The notes under the pieces were generated by a model. That model was not told the DNA's origin and did not search any database. It saw nothing but the letters and a program-made list of their open reading frames with translations. From Pyronema omphalodes (Eukaryota > Ascomycota > Pezizomycetes > Pezizales > Pyronemataceae), in assembly GCA_024516155.1 (NCBI GenBank), contig JAJJXM010000017.1:434001-498000 (forward strand): a DNA stretch of 64,000 bases, in the 5' to 3' direction. Every line of letters begins with the position of its first letter. The first letter of the stretch is position 1. Positions 60,413 to 64,000 of this stretch are shown piece by piece. The translations under genes and the position numbers were made by a program.

Positions 60413-61714
60413 TACCACCGGAGTTGATTTGCATAGTTTTCGGAGTGTATTTTTTTTTCTTCGTTTTTTATTTTTATTTTTATTAGCATTTGTGGGGGGT
60501 AGGGTGGGGATGGAATGGAATGGTGGAATTTGCTTGTGAAGTTAAGTGGAAACACTTAATTAGTTAGCCTCTTGTGTGGATTTTTGTATGTAGCTGGTTA
60601 TGGACCCTATACCCAACGGATTTCTATGAACACCACTGGTTTGGATGCATTGAAATTCCACTTGCACATGATACTGTGCCTCGAGATTATATGAAATAGG
60701 ATAGGATGAATATGGAACCCCCCTAGGAAAAAAAATACCTTGTATCCTGGTTCTTGTATAGAAAAACTTGAGGGGTCGAAAGACTTGATGGATCCACACT
60801 CTACTCTGTATTTACCTTTTACCTTTTACCTTTTATTGTTTTACTTTTTTTTTTTTTTACTTTTTTTTGAAACTGTTGGTATTGCAAAGTATTCGAAGTA
60901 TTCAAAGTATTAATAGGAGTAGTCTTTTACTGTTTTTGTTCTTTTTTTTTTGTGGCTTGAGATTCTTTAGTTGTTTAGTTGTTTAGTTGTTTAGTTGTTT
61001 AGTTCTTTGGTTCTTGAAGTTTGTACTGCATGTAGTGAATTAATTAATATCAACGTTCCTTTGCTTTACTTTGCTTTGATTTGGAAAAAATTGGATTTGA
61101 GTTGTTGGGTTACAGGTGATGTGAGATGATGTGAGGTATCACCTATCCATCTATCCATCCATCCATCCATCCATCCATCATGATGTATGCCATGTATGCT
61201 ATGCTATATATTTCAAAGAAACAAAAAAACAAGAAAATCAAAGCGCAAGTCGGATCAAATGTTAGATTGTGTGGTATATTATTGTTATTATTATGATGAT
61301 GATTTATGCGCTTGCAGATGAGGTTGACGGGGTTGATGAGAGGTTTCTAAGGTTTCTGAGGGTTCTTACATACCGCTATTTGGATTGAACCGTTGGAGAA
61401 ATAGACATGGCTGTTTTTGGGGATTATTATGTTTATGTGTTACTGCTATTTATTGCATTTTTAATCGTTTCCCAAAACCTGAAAATCTCATGCAGGATAA
61501 AAGAACACCGAATCCCCATTTAGTGAGGATCCTACATGAGTGATCCCTTATGCATCGACTCATCTAACTTCTAACTTAGCTCTTTTAACCGTGTCGCGTC
61601 GCGTCCACCCTGGATCCGCCACACAACCCACATCCAGAACACCATCACCACCACCACCACCACCACCACCGCCACCGCCTATCCAAAATCTCCAAAACCT
61701 CCAAAATCTCCAAT
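60413..61714. other. Intergenic region, RanBPM to DNAJC9-type gene
   Basis: 1.3 kb dominated by T-rich runs and short arrays (separate entry). No gene is seen. The CACCAC run at 61640-61680 lies in the J-protein leader. Confidence 0.6.
60812..61178 (+). repeat. Cluster of short arrays: TTTTACC, TTGTTTAG and CCAT
   Basis: TTTACCT units at 60812-60837, an 8-bp TTGTTTAG array at about 60971-61000, and a CATC/CCAT tetranucleotide array at 61146-61178, separated by T homopolymers. Confidence 0.8.
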
Positions 61715-62879
61715 ATGGCCGATACGCTCCCATCCAACGCCACCGATCTCGACCCGTACGCAGTCCTAGAAGTTCCAAGCAGCGCCACAGCCGCCGAAAT
61801 CCGCAGCGCATACAGAAAACTAGCGCTAAAATGTCATCCAGATAAAACACCAGTTTCCGAACGTGAAGAAGCACATAAGAAATTCCAGGAATTGGCATTT
61901 TGTTATGCGGTTTTGTCGGATGAGAATAGAAGGAGGAGATATGATGCCACGGGAAATATGAATGAAAGTGTTCTGGATCAGGAGAGGTTTGATTGGAAGG
62001 AGTTTTTTAAAATGCAGTTTCAGAAGGTTGGCGCTGATGCTATTGAGGAGTTTAAAAGGGGGTATCAAGGTGGGTCTTTTTTTTTCTCGTTTTTGTTTTT
62101 TGGGGGGGAATGTTGTGTGATGAAAATGGGCTGGTTTGGATTTCGTTGGATGTTGCCTTCGTTTACATCACCGTTGCAGTTGGGATAATTGGCTAACTTG
62201 AATCATAGGAAGCGATGAGGAGAAACAAGCGGTTCTACAAGCCTACACTGATGGTGAGGGTGACATGTCCTACGTTTTCGAGCACGTAATGGTCTCCTCA
62301 ATTCTCGAAGACGAAGAGCGATTCCGAGTCATCATTGATGACGCTATCAAGGCTGGCGAGGTAGAGGGATACAAGGCATACACTAAGGAGACCAAAGCCT
62401 CGAAGGAGAAGCGCCGTAAGGCTGCAAAAGCTGAGGCTAAGGAGGCTGAGGAGTATGCTAAGGAGCTTGGAGTTCATGATGTGCTATTCAAGAACAAGAA
62501 GGTTGCCGTACAGGAAGAAGCCGAGGAAGCCCAGGCTGACGAAGAGGAAGAAGAAGAAGATGAGGAGGAGGAGGAGGAGGTAAAACCAAAAAAGAAGGCG
62601 TCGAGGGGCGCACCGAAAAAGAAGGCGCCGGCTAAGGAGGCACCAGCAAAGAAGGCTGCGCCTAAGAAAAAGGCAAAGAAGGATGAGGAAGATATCAGCG
62701 CGCTGGCAGATTTGATAAAGAGCCGTCAGCAGGGAAGAATGGGCTCTCTCATCGCCAATATCGAGGAGAAGTATGGCGGTGGTGCGGGTACTAAGCGTTC
62801 CAGTCCCAAGATCTCCGAGGAGGACTTCCAGAAAGCACAGGAGAGAGTCACCAGAAGAAGCAAGAGAACTAAGGCTTAA
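61715..62879 (+). CDS. DNAJC9-type J-domain protein
   Basis: J protein of the DNAJC9 group; the human member is an Hsp70 co-chaperone that also binds histones H3-H4. Exon 1 (61715-62069) and exon 2 (62209-62879) give 342 codons (341 aa). The J domain starts near residue 13 (DPYAVLEVPSSATAAEIR) with the HPD triplet at residues 41-43, and continues with YAVLSDENRRRRYD. The post-J segment (WKEFFKMQF, IEEFKRGYQGSDEEK) matches DNAJC9. The C-terminus has an uninterrupted acidic stretch and Lys/Ala-Pro repeats (KKAPAKEAPAKKAAPKKKAK) suited to a nuclear protein. It ends with a conserved DISALADLIKSRQQGRMGSL segment, as in the family. Confidence 0.88.
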
Positions 62880-63503
62880 TCGATGGTGAAACTGGAAAAT
62901 CTGCATGACTGAGCAAAATCGTACGATGAGGAGATTAGATAATACAGTGTTTTATATGTCGCAGCGAATGTACCTAGCTTATGATACCTAATGTTTTCAT
63001 GATAAAGTTTAATTTGAAACAATAATGATTTATCACGCGAAATTTGTAATGCAATAATGTATGAAACAAAGAGGCATGTCACATGGAGCGTTAGGTTTGA
63101 GTGAGGTACCTATAGATGAAGCGTTATAGCTAGGCACATAGATCTACCGGTTTATCCGGATTGAAGAATTGAGGTATTCGAACTTGTGATACCTATCCAC
63201 GTGTGTGCGGAATTGCCGTGTTCATGCTAAACTAGTCTCCATTTATCTACAGAATTCATGAGAATCTGCATACGCATTCATGTCATTTAATCAATCGTAA
63301 AGGTAGATAGATGCCTTTGCAGTGGTTGTATTATTCAATATTGTTGTTTATCGTCGAAAGCACGAGTGAGAATTTGAGCATTCAACGTGAGCTCTTAGTG
63401 CCAAGCCACTAATGACCGCCCCGCGGCGGGACACGGCTGCTCAAGCTCCACCACCTTGACATCAACACGCTCACAATCCAATCACCCCGCAGCTCACGAC
63501 ACG
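62880..63503. other. Intergenic region, J-protein gene to CSN7
   Basis: 624 bases, AT-rich, with no gene or clear repeat seen. It should contain the CSN7 promoter. Confidence 0.55.
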
Positions 63504-64000
63504 ATGGCCGACCAGAAGTACATCACCGCGTTACAGCCGTTCGTGCTTGCTGCGAAAACCGCGGAGGGAGATGCAGCAGCCGAGCTAGTTCTACAAGCTA
63601 CCCAATTTCCAGGATGCTTCGTTTTCTCTGAGCTTCTGGAGTGCGAAAGCATCCAAGCTCTCGCCGCAACACATCCTCAACACCTAGAGCTTCTCAAAAT
63701 CTTTGCATATGGAAGTTTAGCAGATTACAGATGTAACCAACTTCTCATAATCTATTTTATCACATGCTAATTTTACTTAGCAAACAGCAATCTCCCACCG
63801 CTAGACGACAGACAGCTCGAGAAGCTTAAACAGCTGTCACTAATTACTATTGCATCACGTGGAACACAAGATCTCACTTATGCGTCCCTATTAAAGTCAC
63901 TAGAACTCCCTAGCGTCCGTGCTCTCGAAGACCTCGTCATCTCAGCCATCTATGCTGGCCTGCTACAGGCCAAGCTAGACACTGCTTATCAGCTTGTTGA
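63504..64000 (+). CDS. COP9 signalosome subunit 7 (5' part; continues past the window)
   Basis: PCI-domain subunit of the COP9 signalosome, which removes Nedd8 from cullins. Exon 1 (63504-63732) and exon 2 (63781 onward) are in frame to the edge, about 150 codons. CSN7 hallmarks are GCFVFSELLE, IFAYGSLADYR, LEKLKQLSLITIASR, YASLLKSLEL and VRALEDLVISAIYAGLLQAKLD, the start of the PCI winged-helix part. The ATG at 63504 gives the conserved N-terminus; an upstream in-frame ATG at 63456 is possible. The gene is truncated by the window end, not broken. Confidence 0.9.

Overview
The window comes from the nuclear genome of a filamentous ascomycete (Pezizomycotina); I cannot resolve the class. Genes are spliced with short introns (about 40-85 nt, GT-AG plus one GC-AG, with CTAAC-type branch points). 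Several families point to fungi: an Ies4-type INO80 subunit, a glutaminase A-type secreted protein, a fungal CorA-like membrane protein and Tom6. No virus, toxin gene, CRISPR array or intact transposon was recognised, and no rRNA or tRNA gene could be supported by eye.

Layout, left to right. 0-5 kb: a GEN1/Yen1-type XPG nuclease (-) head to head with the SAGA subunit SPT3 (+). 5-9 kb: a low-complexity tract, then an unrecognised tail-anchored acidic protein (+). 9.6-15 kb: dihydroxyacetone kinase (-) head to head with a peroxisomal acyl-CoA oxidase ending in SKL (+); their shared upstream region holds a cluster of GCCGAT/ATCGGC palindromes. 15.3-16.4 kb: a five-exon von Willebrand A-domain protein (-). 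18.7-21 kb: a CorA-like membrane protein with a 42-bp coding repeat and a GC-AG intron (-). 22.9-24.8 kb: a secreted FAD oxidoreductase (-). 24.8-30.9 kb: a 6-kb gene desert ending in dense satellite arrays. 30.9-32.9 kb: a concentrative nucleoside transporter (-). 36.5-38.8 kb: a secreted glutaminase A-like protein (+). 39.1-40.4 kb: a second satellite cluster. 40.5-41.5 kb: a Nit2-type omega-amidase (-). 42.1-43.7 kb: an F-box/beta-propeller protein (-). 44.9-48.7 kb: RPB2 (+). 49.7-50.0 kb: a 62-residue Tom6 (+). 51.5-52.2 kb: a UBE2C-type E2 (+). 53.6-54.6 kb: Ies4 (-). 58.4-60.4 kb: a RanBPM/Gid1 protein (+). 61.7-62.9 kb: a DNAJC9-type J protein (+). 63.5 kb to the edge: the start of COP9 subunit 7 (+).

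This is mostly a housekeeping block, with no biosynthetic cluster or operon-like system. Three weak themes are visible. First, ubiquitin pathways: UBE2C, Gid1, CSN7 and an F-box protein. Second, chromatin and transcription: SPT3, RPB2, Ies4 and the DNAJC9 homologue. Third, carbon, nitrogen and lipid use: DAK, acyl-CoA oxidase, glutaminase, omega-amidase and nucleoside uptake. The glutaminase-like protein and the omega-amidase are 1.7 kb apart and both touch glutamine metabolism, but I see no shared regulation.

Most gene models were built by joining exons by hand at GT-AG sites. Each model listed with summed exons stays in frame from start to stop. The least ordinary loci are the vWA protein, the CorA-like protein, the tail-anchored acidic protein, the palindrome cluster between DAK and the oxidase, and the two satellite clusters flanking the transporter-glutaminase block.
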